From the NCBI GenBank assembly GCA_963845495.1, contig CAWJTH010000215.1, forward strand, positions 12,029 to 76,028: a stretch of DNA of 64,000 bases. The letters run 5' to 3'. The notes beneath the pieces were generated by a model. It was not told where the DNA came from. It worked only from the letters and a program-made list of their open reading frames with translations, and searched no databases. Position numbers and translations under genes: made by a program. The first letter of the stretch is position 1; each line of letters begins with the position of its first letter. The DNA is from JAZKFT01 sp963845495 (lineage in GTDB: Bacteria; Bacteroidota; Bacteroidia; Chitinophagales; Chitinophagaceae). Positions 18,267 to 27,771 of the stretch are shown here, in pieces.

Positions 18267-18362
18267 ATTTTTGGTTGATATAGCAAAATGATTAATAGCT
18301 AGATGCGTGCTTTACCAAAAAATTATACCATTCTAAATTTTATCAGCGGCTGAAGGAAACAA

Positions 18363-19430
18363 TTAATTGGCCAAAGCTGGTTTTATCACTGTTTTCTTCT
18401 TTTTGGGCATGGTCGATTCGCGTTCAAATATTTCAGTGGCTAGTATTTTTTTATGGAACTCACTCACGGCTCTTTTGCTTTCAATCATGCTAATCAACAT
18501 TTCGGTAGCCAATCTTCCCATTTCAAAGGCAGGTTGCCGAACAACCGATAAGGATGGAGACAATAATTCGGTCAGGTCAAGGTTGCTAAACCCAATCACG
18601 GCAAGGTTTTCGGGAATTTTTACTTTCGCTTTTCTGCAATAACGCATGCAATTAGTAGTAAGTTTATCGGCTGTCGCAAAAATAGCATCAGGCTTTTCTC
18701 TTTGTTCTGTTAATTCCGACATTGCCAATTCCACTTCTTCGTAAACCATGCCTCCATGCGGGCAATATTTTACCAAATTCTCAGAAAATTGGATATCATT
18801 TTCTTTTAACGCTTTTTTATAGCCTAACAAACGCTCTTTTGTAATTGATAAATGTGGTGCGCTGGTTAAACAAGCAATTTTGGTATATCCGTTTTTAATA
18901 AGGTGGGTGGTAGCATCATAAGCCGCCTTAAAATTATCTACGATTACCATGTGGGTTTCAAGACCCTCAATTACGCGGTCAAAACAAACAATCGGAAAAC
19001 CTCTGTTGTACAAATTAGTAATATGCGAAAAATCTTCCGTTTCTGTTGACACCGAAATCAAACAGCCATCCACTGAGCGTGAGGAAAGAAACTGCATATT
19101 CAGCACTTCTTTTTCGTAGCTTTCTTGGCTTTGGGTAATCATCACGTTATAACCTTTTTCGTTTGCCATCGATTGGATGCCGTTAATGGCCTGCGAAAAA
19201 AAACTATTCGCAATTTCAGAAACAATAATGCCTATCGATCGACTTCTTTTTTCCTTTAGGCTCAGCGCAATCGGATTGGGGCGGTAATTAATTTCTTTGG
19301 CATATTCCAGCACCACCTTTTTTGTTTCCGGGCTTATTTCATAACTATCCCGCAATGCGCGGCTTACCGTAGATGTGGACAAGCCGAGTTTTTTAGCAAT
19401 ATCTTTAATAGTAACCGCTTCAAACTTCAT
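18363..19430 (-). CDS. LacI-family transcriptional regulator
   Basis: A 355-residue DNA-binding regulator. The helix-turn-helix and hinge are at residues about 6-57 (VTIKDIAKKLGLSTSTVSRALR, then YRPNPIALSLK); the periplasmic-binding-protein-like sensor domain is about 65-335 (SIGIIVSEIANSFFSQAINGIQ, CFDRVIEGLETH, IGFSNLDLTELLSPSLSVV). The C-terminus is a basic tail, KKKKTVIKP. The effector is probably a sugar, by family. No sugar-catabolic operon adjoins it, so the target genes are unlinked. Confidence 0.93.
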   Translation of the reverse strand: MKFEAVTIKDIAKKLGLSTSTVSRALRDSYEISPETKKVVLEYAKEINYRPNPIALSLKEKRSRSIGIIVSEIANSFFSQAINGIQSMANEKGYNVMITQSQESYEKEVLNMQFLSSRSVDGCLISVSTETEDFSHITNLYNRGFPIVCFDRVIEGLETHMVIVDNFKAAYDATTHLIKNGYTKIACLTSAPHLSITKERLLGYKKALKENDIQFSENLVKYCPHGGMVYEEVELAMSELTEQREKPDAIFATADKLTTNCMRYCRKAKVKIPENLAVIGFSNLDLTELLSPSLSVVRQPAFEMGRLATEMLISMIESKRAVSEFHKKILATEIFERESTMPKKKKTVIKPALAN

Positions 19431-19501
19431 GCAGTAAAAGTAAGGTTTTTGTAAATCAATAAGAGCAGTATAGTACAGGATGCGGAATTTAATTGTGAAA
19501 A

Positions 19502-19703
19502 ATTAAGATTCAAAGATGTTAGGTTAATAGGGGTCAGATATTTAATCCTTACTTTAAATCAACCTAATCCTAATGCTTTTTGGCGCCTGATCGGGTTGTC
19601 TGGATTAAGACTCAAAGATTTTAGGATTAATAGGATTCAGATATTTAATGCTTTCATTTTTAATCACTCTAATCCTAATTTGGGCGCTTATTGGGCTGTC
19701 TAG
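19502..19703. repeat. Two ~101-bp direct repeats upstream of the TPR gene
   Basis: Copy 1 (19502-19603) and copy 2 (19604-19703) both begin ATTAAGA(T/C)TCAAAGAT, contain TCAGATATTTAAT and CCTAATCCTAAT, and end in GGCGC followed by GGG(T/C)TGTCT; a third stub starts at 19704. Each copy also has internal dyads (TTAGGATTA against TAATCCTAA). The array fills most of the 376-base spacer between the divergent LacI and TPR genes. Confidence 0.85.
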
Positions 19704-19806
19704 ATTAAGTGAGGGGTTTATCGAAATGTTAATATGTGCGAAATAGTTTCTGAAGTTGTAATTATTTCTCCCTTATTTGCGTTCAAATAGAAATTTTAAC
19801 TTCCAC

Positions 19807-22800
19807 ATGAAGCGTATTATTTTACCAGCATTTTTATTAGCCAGTACCGTTTTTGCGTTTGGTCAAAATACAAAAATTTATACCGACCCTGATCAAAAGT
19901 ATTTGCAGGCCCGGCAAGATTTTTATGAACAACATTATGGCATTGCTTATCCCATGTTTCAAGAGATAAAAAAAGAGCAAACTGCTGCCAACATCAACAA
20001 CAATTATTTGCGCACCCAAGAAGTGGATTTTTACAATGTTGCTTGCGCATTGATGTTGCGGGAAGACGGCGCTGACCTGCGTGCCGAAGCGTTTTTAAAC
20101 GGTGCGGAAAACACCGTGTTAAAACCACAATTAAACTTTTATTTGGGTGATTATTATTTTACCAAAAGCAATTTTACAAAAGCCGCCGAAGCCTTCGGTG
20201 AATCGAATATCGCCAACTTAACCAACGACCAAATTGCGACCAAAGACTTTGAGGAAGGTTATGCTTACTTTACTCAAGGCCAGTTTGAAAACGCTAAGCC
20301 ACTGTTGAATTCTATCCGGCAAATTCCATCTGACAAAAACTACGTAGATGCCAATTATTACTATGGCTTCATCGCTTTTAACGACAAAAATTATAAAGAT
20401 GCGTTGGCTTCTTTTCAACTAGTGGAAAGCAAGGGCAGATTCCTGAATTTAGTTCCGTTTTACATCACCCAAATCTATTATTTCCAAGGACAAAAAGATA
20501 AGGCATTACAAAAAGGCGAAGCCGCTTTGGCACAAGGCAATCAATATTACGACATTGAATTAAGGCAGTTGGTAGGCCATGCTTATTTTGAAAAACAACA
20601 ATATGCAAAGGCACTGCCTTATCTTGAAAAATACGTTACGTCCAGCGAAAAAGTACGCCGCGAAGATGTGTACGAGTTAAGTTTTTGCTATTATCAAGCC
20701 AAACAATTAGATAAAGCCATTGCTGGGTTTAAACAATTAAGTAGCGGACAAGATACATTAAGCCAAAACGCCATGTATTTATTGGGCGATTCTTATTTAA
20801 AAACGGGCAATAAAAAAGAAGCCAGAAATGCATTTTTGTTTTGCAGCACCAACAGTAGCAATGCCAAACAAAAAGAAATTTCCACTTTTTTGTATGGAAA
20901 ATTAAGTTATGAATTAGGTTTTGATAACGAAGCATTAACGGCGCTCACAACTTACAATTCGCAATACCACGATGGTCAATTTGGCGCCGAAAGCCGTGAT
21001 TTATTGGTAAGCGTTTTGGCCAGCACCAATAATTATAAAGATGCGTTGACGCTTTATGAGTCGTTGCCTTCGGTAAGCGAAACCAATAAACGGATCTATC
21101 CAAGAATTTTATACAACCGTGCACAGGAATTGATGAATGACGGCAGATTGGACCTTGCTGACAAGCTTTTGGACAAAGCCGAGAAATCGGATTACAACAC
21201 CAGCTTGCTTCCTTTGATACAATTTTGGCGTGGCGAACTGGCTTATCGTAACAATGAGCCTCAAATTGCCGGCACCGAATTGAACCAATATGTTAAAAAT
21301 CCGATGGTGGCTGGTGATGCAAATCCAAACAACGCCAACTATATTTTAGGTTATTTAGCCATGCGGAACGAAGATTATAAAATGGCATTGAATTATTTTC
21401 AGCAAGTTCGTTCTGCATCGCCAACGGTACTGCAAGACGCACAATTGCGGATGGCCGATTGTTACTACATGCAAAAAGATTTAGGCCGTGCGTCTGATTT
21501 GTACAGCCGTGCCATTACCAATAATAGTCAGGCTTCTGATTATGCTACCTACCAAAAAGCGATGATTGCCGGAGCGCAAAACCGTAATGCCGATAAAATT
21601 GCATTGATGCGTTCCATCGAAACTGCTTATCCTTCTTCAAATTTGGTGGGTGATGGACAAATGGAAGTTGCTAATACGTATTTAGCCAGCGAAGATTATA
21701 AAGATGCATTGCCCATTTTAAATAAAATTATTGCTGCAAAAAATGCCGAAGCGTTAAAACCGCAGGCATATTTAAAAGCAGGAATTGCGCAAAGTAATTT
21801 GGATAAAAACGATGATGCATTGAATTCGTTCAAAACATTGTTGGCCACTTATCCACAATCGAGTGAAAGTCAGGAAGCGGTTGATAATATCCGCGATATT
21901 TTTATTGGGCAAGGCAAGCCTGGCGATTATGTGCAATTCTTAAAAAACGCCGGTAAAAATGTGTCCAACACAGAAGCCGATTCGCTTACTTATGCATCAG
22001 CAACCATTCAAATTGAAAACGGCAATAAACCTAAAGCTTTGGATGGCTACAAAAGCTATCTAACACAATTTCCTGACGGTCGGTATGCCGTTGAAGCATC
22101 TTATTACGCAGCAGAGTTGTTGAATGAAAAACAAGATAAATCAGCCATTAATTATTATAAGTATGTGGCTGATAAAGCACCGAATAAATATGCAGAAAGA
22201 TCGATCCTGATTTTAGCACGTAGCCAATATTTTGATGATAAAAATTATGCTGCAGCGGCGGCTTCGTACCAAAAATTAAAAGACTACGCCACCAGCCCCG
22301 AAAATAAATTGGAGGCCATGCGTGGACTGCTTCGCTGCCAATATCAACTTGGGCAATGGGCGGATGCCGTACCAAATGCACAAGATTTGCTGAACAACAA
22401 AGCGGCTGGAACAGATGATAAAGTGTTTGCTTACATGGTTACCGGCAAAAATTTCCAATCGCAAAACAATTGTGACGACGCCATTAAAGCATTTAAAAAT
22501 GTAGCGCAATTAAGCAAAGCCAATTACGGAGCTGAAGCTCGTTATGAAATTGCCAACTGTTTATATGGTCAAAACAAATTACAAGAAGCAGAAAAAGCTG
22601 CGTTTGAAGTGGTAAACAAAGCCGGTAGTTACGAAGATTGGGTTACAAAAGGCTATATTTTATTGGGTGATATCTATTTGAAGGAAAAAGATTATTTCAA
22701 TGCAAAGGCAACTTACAAAAGTGTTGCTGAAAACGCCCATATCGATGAGTTGAAAAAGCAGGCCGCCGATAAATACAAAATCGCCGAAGACGAGGAAATG

Positions 22801-22827
22801 CGTAGCGGAAAAGTGGTGGGGAATTAA
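19807..22827 (+). CDS. Large periplasmic tetratricopeptide-repeat protein
   Basis: A 1006-residue exported protein from ATG 19807, with signal peptide MKRIILPAFLLASTVFAFGQ; a TTG-led extension of ten residues upstream is ignored. The rest is nearly continuous TPR/Sel1-like helical hairpins: AAEAFGESNIANL, AKPLLNSIRQIP, ALASFQLVESKG, ALPYLEKYV, AIAGFKQLS, ADKLLDKAEK, ALNYFQQVRSASP, ALNSFKTLLATYPQSSESQEAVDNI, AIKAFKNVAQLSKANYGAEARYEIA. The later repeats resemble YbgF/BamD-type TPRs, suggesting a protein-scaffold role in the periplasm. The outer-membrane barrel gene follows after 144 bases, so a joint role at the cell envelope is a reasonable inference. Confidence 0.85.
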   Translation: MKRIILPAFLLASTVFAFGQNTKIYTDPDQKYLQARQDFYEQHYGIAYPMFQEIKKEQTAANINNNYLRTQEVDFYNVACALMLREDGADLRAEAFLNGAENTVLKPQLNFYLGDYYFTKSNFTKAAEAFGESNIANLTNDQIATKDFEEGYAYFTQGQFENAKPLLNSIRQIPSDKNYVDANYYYGFIAFNDKNYKDALASFQLVESKGRFLNLVPFYITQIYYFQGQKDKALQKGEAALAQGNQYYDIELRQLVGHAYFEKQQYAKALPYLEKYVTSSEKVRREDVYELSFCYYQAKQLDKAIAGFKQLSSGQDTLSQNAMYLLGDSYLKTGNKKEARNAFLFCSTNSSNAKQKEISTFLYGKLSYELGFDNEALTALTTYNSQYHDGQFGAESRDLLVSVLASTNNYKDALTLYESLPSVSETNKRIYPRILYNRAQELMNDGRLDLADKLLDKAEKSDYNTSLLPLIQFWRGELAYRNNEPQIAGTELNQYVKNPMVAGDANPNNANYILGYLAMRNEDYKMALNYFQQVRSASPTVLQDAQLRMADCYYMQKDLGRASDLYSRAITNNSQASDYATYQKAMIAGAQNRNADKIALMRSIETAYPSSNLVGDGQMEVANTYLASEDYKDALPILNKIIAAKNAEALKPQAYLKAGIAQSNLDKNDDALNSFKTLLATYPQSSESQEAVDNIRDIFIGQGKPGDYVQFLKNAGKNVSNTEADSLTYASATIQIENGNKPKALDGYKSYLTQFPDGRYAVEASYYAAELLNEKQDKSAINYYKYVADKAPNKYAERSILILARSQYFDDKNYAAAAASYQKLKDYATSPENKLEAMRGLLRCQYQLGQWADAVPNAQDLLNNKAAGTDDKVFAYMVTGKNFQSQNNCDDAIKAFKNVAQLSKANYGAEARYEIANCLYGQNKLQEAEKAAFEVVNKAGSYEDWVTKGYILLGDIYLKEKDYFNAKATYKSVAENAHIDELKKQAADKYKIAEDEEMRSGKVVGN

Positions 22828-22971
22828 GGAGCGTAAAGCTGAAAGCTTAAAGTAACAAGCTAAAAGCCTAAAGCAAATTCCATATTTTTTCTGACGCTAA
22901 ATTTCTAAACTCTAAACTCTAAACTTCTAAACTTCTCAACTTCTGTACTTCTAAATTCTAAACTTCTTTAA
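22828..22971. repeat. Low-complexity spacer (CTAAACTTCTAAACTCTAAA type)
   Basis: The gap between the TPR and barrel genes starts with AAAGCTGAAAGCTTAAAG-like units and ends in a pyrimidine-biased run of TTCTAAACT units. No terminator hairpin is evident, so read-through into the barrel gene is likely. Confidence 0.7.
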
Positions 22972-24612
22972 ATGAAATCAAGCATATTTTTTACAACGTT
23001 ATTAGTCATCGGCACACAATCTGTTTTTGCACAAGATACCAGCAAACACAAAACCATCCAGATTATTTCTTCGTTTAAGCCAACCTTAAAGTCATCGTCC
23101 AAAATTGATTTTACTCCGTCTGCTTTAAACAATTCCGATACAACAAGGCCGCGTTTGTTATACACCGTGCCTGTACAAAATTTGTCCTTTAATATTGGTC
23201 CGGCCACATTAAAACCTGCTGCGCTTCAGCCCGACACCTCCAATCACTATTCCAATAACGGCTATGTAAAAGCTGGTTATGGTACTTTTTCAACACCTTA
23301 TATCGATGCGGCGATTTCGTTTGGTGATGGCAAAAAAAGTTCCGGCGCAGTGCACGGTGGTTATAGTAGTTCCACCGGAAATTTGCCTTTTCAAAAATAT
23401 AGTTTGCTTGATTTAGATGGTAGTGCGCAATTTGTTTCAGGGCCAAATACGCAGTTAAAAATAGGTGCTGGCATGAAACAATTTGGCACGTATTATTATG
23501 GTTTTCAACCAAGTACATTACATTTTAATGAAGGGCAGTTGCACCAACGTTATTCTACTTACAATGTAAACGCAAGTTTGGGCAATAACCAGCCAACTTC
23601 GTTTGGTTTGTTATATTCGCCTACCATTAATTTGTGGTTGTTTAACGATATTGGTGATGGCAAGGAAACGCACTTAAATTTAAAAGCTCCATTTGAAATG
23701 ACCCTGAACGATAAGTTTAAATTTGGGGTTGAATTACAATCGGATGTTGTAAAATATGATGCGGGAAGTATTTCTGTTTCCAACAATCTGTTTTCTATTA
23801 TTCCAAGCGTAACCTGGCACAACGATTTGTTTTTATTGAAGGCCGGTATTATGCCAAGCTGGAATAATAGCCAATATAATATGTTGCCCGATATTGAATT
23901 TGAAACAAGGCCAGGTGCAGTACAAACTAATAACGAAACTATCAACAAATTCATTTTCCTTGCCGGTTGGAAAGGTTATTACGATATCAACAGCTATCGC
24001 AATTTGGCAACTTACAATCCTTGGATATCGCAACCAACCAATATTTTCAATACGAAAAATGCTGAATTCTATGCAGGCCTGAAAAGTAGCAGCGGCGATC
24101 ATTTTAGCTACATGGCAAGACTTGGTTATGTAAGTAGAAGCAATGTGGCTTTGTTCCAAAATGATACCACCGACGGTAAAACTTTTAAAGTATTGAACGA
24201 AGCAAAAATTAATACCATAAAATTACAAGCTGAACTAAGCTATCAGCAAGCCGACCAATTTTTTTGGAAAGCAACCTTTATTTATCAAACATTTGGCGGC
24301 TTCCAGAATTATGACCATGCTTACGGCTTGGTGCCGTTGGAAATCAATAGCAATCTTCGTTACAAATTATTCAAAAACTTTAATTTGATTGCCGATTTAT
24401 ATTATTTTGATGGCAACCGTTACCGTACTAAAACCAGCAGCGGCCGCACCAATTCGGCATTGGATTTAAATGCAGGTGTCGATTTTGCGGTGGTGAAAAA
24501 TGTATCTGTTTGGTTGCAGTTCAACAATATTTTAAACAGTACTTACCAACGTTGGAATCAATACGATGTGCTTGGTTTTCAAGCATTGATAGGGGCGAAA
24601 GTTAGCTTTTAA
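22972..24612 (+). CDS. Outer-membrane beta-barrel protein (TonB-receptor-like)
   Basis: 546 residues with signal peptide MKSSIFFTTLLVIGTQSVFAQ. After a short N-terminal segment (KTIQIISSFKPTLKSSSKIDFTP), the sequence shows amphipathic beta strands typical of an outer-membrane barrel and ends in an aromatic strand (FQALIGAKVSF, terminal Phe). There is no plug domain, so it is not a complete TonB-dependent receptor. Similar barrels of unknown function accompany TPR proteins in Bacteroidota. It probably works with the upstream TPR protein. Confidence 0.7.
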   Translation: MKSSIFFTTLLVIGTQSVFAQDTSKHKTIQIISSFKPTLKSSSKIDFTPSALNNSDTTRPRLLYTVPVQNLSFNIGPATLKPAALQPDTSNHYSNNGYVKAGYGTFSTPYIDAAISFGDGKKSSGAVHGGYSSSTGNLPFQKYSLLDLDGSAQFVSGPNTQLKIGAGMKQFGTYYYGFQPSTLHFNEGQLHQRYSTYNVNASLGNNQPTSFGLLYSPTINLWLFNDIGDGKETHLNLKAPFEMTLNDKFKFGVELQSDVVKYDAGSISVSNNLFSIIPSVTWHNDLFLLKAGIMPSWNNSQYNMLPDIEFETRPGAVQTNNETINKFIFLAGWKGYYDINSYRNLATYNPWISQPTNIFNTKNAEFYAGLKSSSGDHFSYMARLGYVSRSNVALFQNDTTDGKTFKVLNEAKINTIKLQAELSYQQADQFFWKATFIYQTFGGFQNYDHAYGLVPLEINSNLRYKLFKNFNLIADLYYFDGNRYRTKTSSGRTNSALDLNAGVDFAVVKNVSVWLQFNNILNSTYQRWNQYDVLGFQALIGAKVSF

Positions 24613-24796
24613 AATTTAGAATTAAGAGTTGAGAATTTAGAGTTGGGAATTTAGAGTTAAGAGTTAAGAATTGAAAGTTTGGCTTAAGAATTTATAACTT
24701 CGTAGCTTGAGTGCCAAACCATAAAATCTGGGCTTTTAACTCTAAACTTTTAACTCTCAACTCTAAATTCTTAACTCTAACCTCTAAATTTATTCC
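24613..24796. repeat. Mirrored low-complexity arms (AGAGTTAAGAATT / AATTCTTAACTCT)
   Basis: The first half holds GAGTTGAGAATTTAGAGTT-type units on the plus strand; the second half holds their complement (CTCTAAATTCTTAACTCT). The two halves can fold into a long imperfect hairpin between the barrel gene and the HU-like gene. Confidence 0.75.
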
Positions 24797-25363
24797 ATGT
24801 TTTCGCTACTGCATCAATATTTAATCAATTGTTCCAGCGTTGTTTTGCCAGGTATCGGCACTTTACAATTCGCAAATGCACCAGCACAAATGGCAAATGG
24901 CCTGATTTTATCGCCAAAACAAACATTGGTTTTAGTAAGCAATGATATACGCGAAGATGAACCAAAGAAATTGATCGTTTTTTTGTCCAAGCATTTGGAT
25001 ATGCCCGAAACACAAGCCCATACTTTGTTTGAACATTTTCTGCAAACTATTAAAAATACAATTGCTGAAAAAAAAGCAATGGTGTGGGGTAAACTTGGAA
25101 CTTTTAAGCAAGATGATTCTGGCGTCATTCGTTTTATTCAAAGTAACGAGTTGGATGCCTATCTTCCACCAGTTGAGGCAACATGGATAAATAGCCATAA
25201 CGCTAGCAAATATGATTTATTGATAGGTGAAAGTGAAACAAATAATGTTGATGTTCAAGAAGAATGGGGTGCCGCAAAACATAAAAAGAATTATTGGTGG
25301 GTTTGGGCTATCATAATTGCGGTAGTTGCGCTAACAGTTATTGTTTATAAATTCGCATATTAA
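24797..25363 (+). CDS. HU-domain (CCDC81-like) membrane-anchored protein
   Basis: A 188-residue protein. Residues 1-115 resemble the prokaryotic CCDC81-like HU domain (LLHQYLINCSSVVLPGIGTLQF, then a second HU-like part ending WGKLGTFKQDD). A single membrane helix follows near the C-terminus (NYWWVWAIIIAVVALTVIVYKF). Bacteroidota proteins of this group usually end in a SPOR domain that binds denuded peptidoglycan; here the protein stops after the helix, so it lacks that part. It probably has an envelope or division role. A strong bidirectional terminator follows. Confidence 0.72.
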   Translation: MFSLLHQYLINCSSVVLPGIGTLQFANAPAQMANGLILSPKQTLVLVSNDIREDEPKKLIVFLSKHLDMPETQAHTLFEHFLQTIKNTIAEKKAMVWGKLGTFKQDDSGVIRFIQSNELDAYLPPVEATWINSHNASKYDLLIGESETNNVDVQEEWGAAKHKKNYWWVWAIIIAVVALTVIVYKFAY

Positions 25364-25385
25364 AAAAAATTATATTATTACAAAT

Positions 25386-25415
25386 AAAAATGACTGGACG
25401 AATCCAGTCATTTTT
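25386..25415. terminator. Bidirectional terminator between the HU-like gene and plsX
   Basis: A 13-bp perfect stem, AAAAATGACTGGA with its complement around CGAA. A runs on one side and T runs on the other give a U tail on both strands for these convergent genes. Confidence 0.93.
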
Positions 25416-25442
25416 GTTTGAAAGCAAATATGTTTAATAATT

Positions 25443-26381
25443 TTAGCCAATCATTTCTTTCATTTTCCCAAACAATCCAGTTGAAATGATTTTTTCCGCC
25501 ACAAAAATCATGTTCATAAAGGCTTCCGCGCCGCTAATACCATGGCCAATAATTACGGGCTTGTCAACACCCAAAACTGGTGTGCCGCCATAGGCTTCAA
25601 AATCAAACCTACGGAAATATTCGTGCTCAATGCCTTGCCTTTCGGTAATTGGATGTAAAGATTCCAGGAGTTTTAATAAGATATTGCCAGTAAAACCGTC
25701 GCAAACAGCCACATCGGCTTTATCTTCCAAAATATCTCGGCCTTCAATATTTCCAATAAAATTGATGGCTTTATTTTCTTTCAATAATGGAAAAGTGTTT
25801 TGAGCCAAAATATTGCCCTTGCCTTCTTCTTCGCCAATATTTATTAAGCCAACCGTTGGTTTTTCGATGCCTAAAATATATTCGGCATAAGCTGCACCCA
25901 GCGTAGCAAATTGGTTCAACATTTCGGGTTTACAATCAGCATTGATGCCAACATCCAACAAAAGACCGGTTTTGCCGTTTGCCTTTGGCACAATAGTAGA
26001 AATGGTCGGTCGGATAACGCCTTCCATAGTTTTAATGGTAAACATGGTACCAACTAACATGGCACCTGTGTTGCCCGCACCGATAAACGCATCAATTTTA
26101 CCTTTTGCCAACATGCCAAAACCAATGGCAATGCTCGAATCTTGTTTTTCGCGAAGCGCCTTGGTCGGATGCTCGTGCATGGCAATAACGGAGTGGGAAG
26201 GAACAATGGTGTAACGGGCGGCATCCACATCATACTCTTCAAGCAAAGTAATCAACTGGTCGTTATTGCCCACCAAAACCAAATGTGCATTTGCACTGTT
26301 GCTTTTAAAATAAGCTATAATTCCTTTTACCGCTTCTAAAGGTGCGTAATCGCCACCCATCATATCAATGCCAATAGTCAT
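25443..26381 (-). CDS. plsX: Phosphate acyltransferase PlsX
   Basis: Converts acyl-ACP plus phosphate to acyl-phosphate, the acyl donor for PlsY in phosphatidic-acid synthesis; a peripheral membrane enzyme. 312 residues fit the family. Landmarks are MTIGIDMMGGDYAPLEAV at the N-terminus, IGAGNTGAMLVG near residue 100, and VCDGFTGNILLK near 230. It lies downstream of rpmF on the same strand, the standard bacterial rpmF-plsX linkage. Here, however, a terminator and a mirrored repeat lie between them, so plsX may depend on its own promoter. Confidence 0.96.
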   Translation of the reverse strand: MTIGIDMMGGDYAPLEAVKGIIAYFKSNSANAHLVLVGNNDQLITLLEEYDVDAARYTIVPSHSVIAMHEHPTKALREKQDSSIAIGFGMLAKGKIDAFIGAGNTGAMLVGTMFTIKTMEGVIRPTISTIVPKANGKTGLLLDVGINADCKPEMLNQFATLGAAYAEYILGIEKPTVGLINIGEEEGKGNILAQNTFPLLKENKAINFIGNIEGRDILEDKADVAVCDGFTGNILLKLLESLHPITERQGIEHEYFRRFDFEAYGGTPVLGVDKPVIIGHGISGAEAFMNMIFVAEKIISTGLFGKMKEMIG

Positions 26382-26411
26382 GCTTCGTTATTTATGGTGA
26401 AATCGTGAGTA

Positions 26412-26480
26412 GTGAATAGTCAATTGTGAATAGTCAATAGTCAACAGTTTGTTATTTACCATTCACAATTGACTATTCAC
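26412..26480. repeat. 20-bp perfect inverted repeat upstream of plsX
   Basis: GTGAATAGTCAATTGTGAAT at 26412-26431 is mirrored exactly at 26461-26480, with a 29-base spacer. It is embedded in more copies of AATAGTCAATAGTC. This is the GTGAATAGT repeat family also seen near 50400-50510 and 57500-57880. Confidence 0.88.
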
Positions 26481-26508
26481 CCAACCACTTCGCTCTAAAA
26501 AACAAAAA

Positions 26509-26537
26509 TGTGAACCAAAGCAAAAGCTTGGTTCACA
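26509..26537 (-). terminator. Terminator downstream of rpmF
   Basis: TGTGAACCAA pairs with TTGGTTCACA, extended by GC pairs, with one bulged A and an AAAA loop. On the minus strand it is followed by TTTTTGTTTTTT. It closes the DUF177-rpmF transcript 42 bases after the rpmF stop. Confidence 0.8.
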
Positions 26538-26578
26538 AAGATATTGGGTGCAGCGCTAAAACATCACTGCTTCAATAA

Positions 26579-26773
26579 TTAATGTTTGATTGGCGAAACT
26601 TCGGCTACAACATGTCCTTTGTAAACCAGTTTACCTTCACTTACATGTGCACGGTGGCGAACATGTGTTTCTCCAGTTGTACTATCTACGCTTAAAGTTG
26701 CAGTTGTAGCTTTATAGTGAGTACGACGTTTTGCACTGCGTTGTTGGCTATGGCGCCTTTTAGGATTTGGCAT
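26579..26773 (-). CDS. rpmF: 50S ribosomal protein L32
   Basis: A 64-residue basic protein with the L32 start MPNPKRRHSQQRSAKRRTHYK. It has none of the four zinc-ribbon cysteines seen in many L32 proteins, so it is the zinc-free form. It starts 23 bases after the DUF177 gene stop and is surely co-transcribed with it. Confidence 0.96.
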   Translation of the reverse strand: MPNPKRRHSQQRSAKRRTHYKATTATLSVDSTTGETHVRHRAHVSEGKLVYKGHVVAEVSPIKH

Positions 26774-26796
26774 AACTTATTTTTTAATCTTAATTT

Positions 26797-27363
26797 TTAA
26801 TTGTTTGATATTGGTTCTTCACCCAGCCCCTTAAATTTTTCCAATCCTTTCCAAAGATTGGTAGCGCTAGATTCTTTTTCTTTTGGTTTCATTTCGTTCA
26901 ATTTGTCCAACACTGCTTTGTTGCAATAAGGACCACCGATTTCACTTTCGCTACACATGCGCTGCATGGGTATACTTAAGTTGATGAATTCGTATAGCCA
27001 ATCTGCCACATTAATATGGCTTTCGGTACGGCTAATGTAATGAACGTCAGGATCTTCCTCTTGCTCATTCATTATTTCAGGGTTTTCCACCAATTTCACC
27101 ACGGTGTTAAATTCATCCCACAATTGTAAGGGTAAATTATTTCCACAACGGTCACAACCAACTTCCAAATTGCCACCCACTTCAAATTTTAGCAACATAA
27201 AACTGCTACTTTTATCAAGGGTCAATTTCACGGTAGCATTGCAATTCGTAAAATCCTGTTCATCGTAATCGGCAAAGAACTTGTCCGTAATTTCATAGAC
27301 GTATTCATGTACGCCCAGCTTTAAACCCACAAATGCAATATCAAATGCTCTTTTACTGGACAT
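26797..27363 (-). CDS. DUF177 (YceD-like) protein upstream of rpmF
   Basis: 188 residues from ATG 27363 (MSSKRAFDIAFVGLKLG); a TTG start would add ten. DUF177 proteins are almost always encoded just before rpmF, and plant relatives act in 23S rRNA accumulation, so a ribosome-assembly role is likely. CDRCGNNLPL near residue 98 and CSESEIGGPYCNKAV near 150 supply the four cysteines of a probable metal site. The tail is Lys/Glu-rich. Confidence 0.85.
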   Translation of the reverse strand: MSSKRAFDIAFVGLKLGVHEYVYEITDKFFADYDEQDFTNCNATVKLTLDKSSSFMLLKFEVGGNLEVGCDRCGNNLPLQLWDEFNTVVKLVENPEIMNEQEEDPDVHYISRTESHINVADWLYEFINLSIPMQRMCSESEIGGPYCNKAVLDKLNEMKPKEKESSATNLWKGLEKFKGLGEEPISNN

Positions 27364-27390
27364 AACGCTACCTCTAAAAAATTCGGATTG

Positions 27391-27398
27391 CAAAAGTA
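27391..27398 (-). promoter_or_regulatory. Probable -7 box for the DUF177-rpmF operon
   Basis: The minus strand reads TACTTTTG, fitting the Bacteroidota -7 consensus TAnnTTTG, 27 bases upstream of the ATG at 27363. I see no matching -33 TTG at the usual distance. Confidence 0.5.
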
Positions 27399-27745
27399 AG
27401 GGTTTGTGTGTTAAAATAATTAGTTTTTGTATTATTTATTTTTAGCAAACCTTGTATAAAGGCTTACTTTTTTTGGGAACCAGCTTTTAACAGCAAAGAT
27501 GAGACTTTTGTGGTAGTTTATCCTGAGTTTAGCCGAAAGACTCCATTCAAGTTTAGTTTTCTATGGCATCATTCACTTATCAAAGCCGTTTATTAGTACT
27601 AATTACTTTTCCTTATTATCTTCTTTATTTTCCATTTCTTATTCCTTATTTTTTCTTGTAACCCAACGCTTTAAGCTTTAGGCTTTTAGCTTGCAACTCC
27701 TTCGTATCTCTTCTTTCTTCATGCTAAACTAAAACCAACAAACCT
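27399..27745. other. Intergenic region, no gene seen
   Basis: About 350 bases between divergent genes. The right half is a pyrimidine-rich run (TTCCTTATTATCTTCTTTATT) plus AAGCTTTAGGCTTTTAGC units of the low-complexity type found elsewhere. I found no RNA gene or convincing ORF. Confidence 0.6.
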
Positions 27746-27753
27746 TACTTTTG
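27746..27753 (+). promoter_or_regulatory. Probable -7 box for the cyanophycinase gene
   Basis: TACTTTTG fits TAnnTTTG and lies 18 bases before the ATG at 27772. No clear -33 element is visible. Confidence 0.5.
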
Positions 27754-27771
27754 TTTGATAACAGTTTGTGA

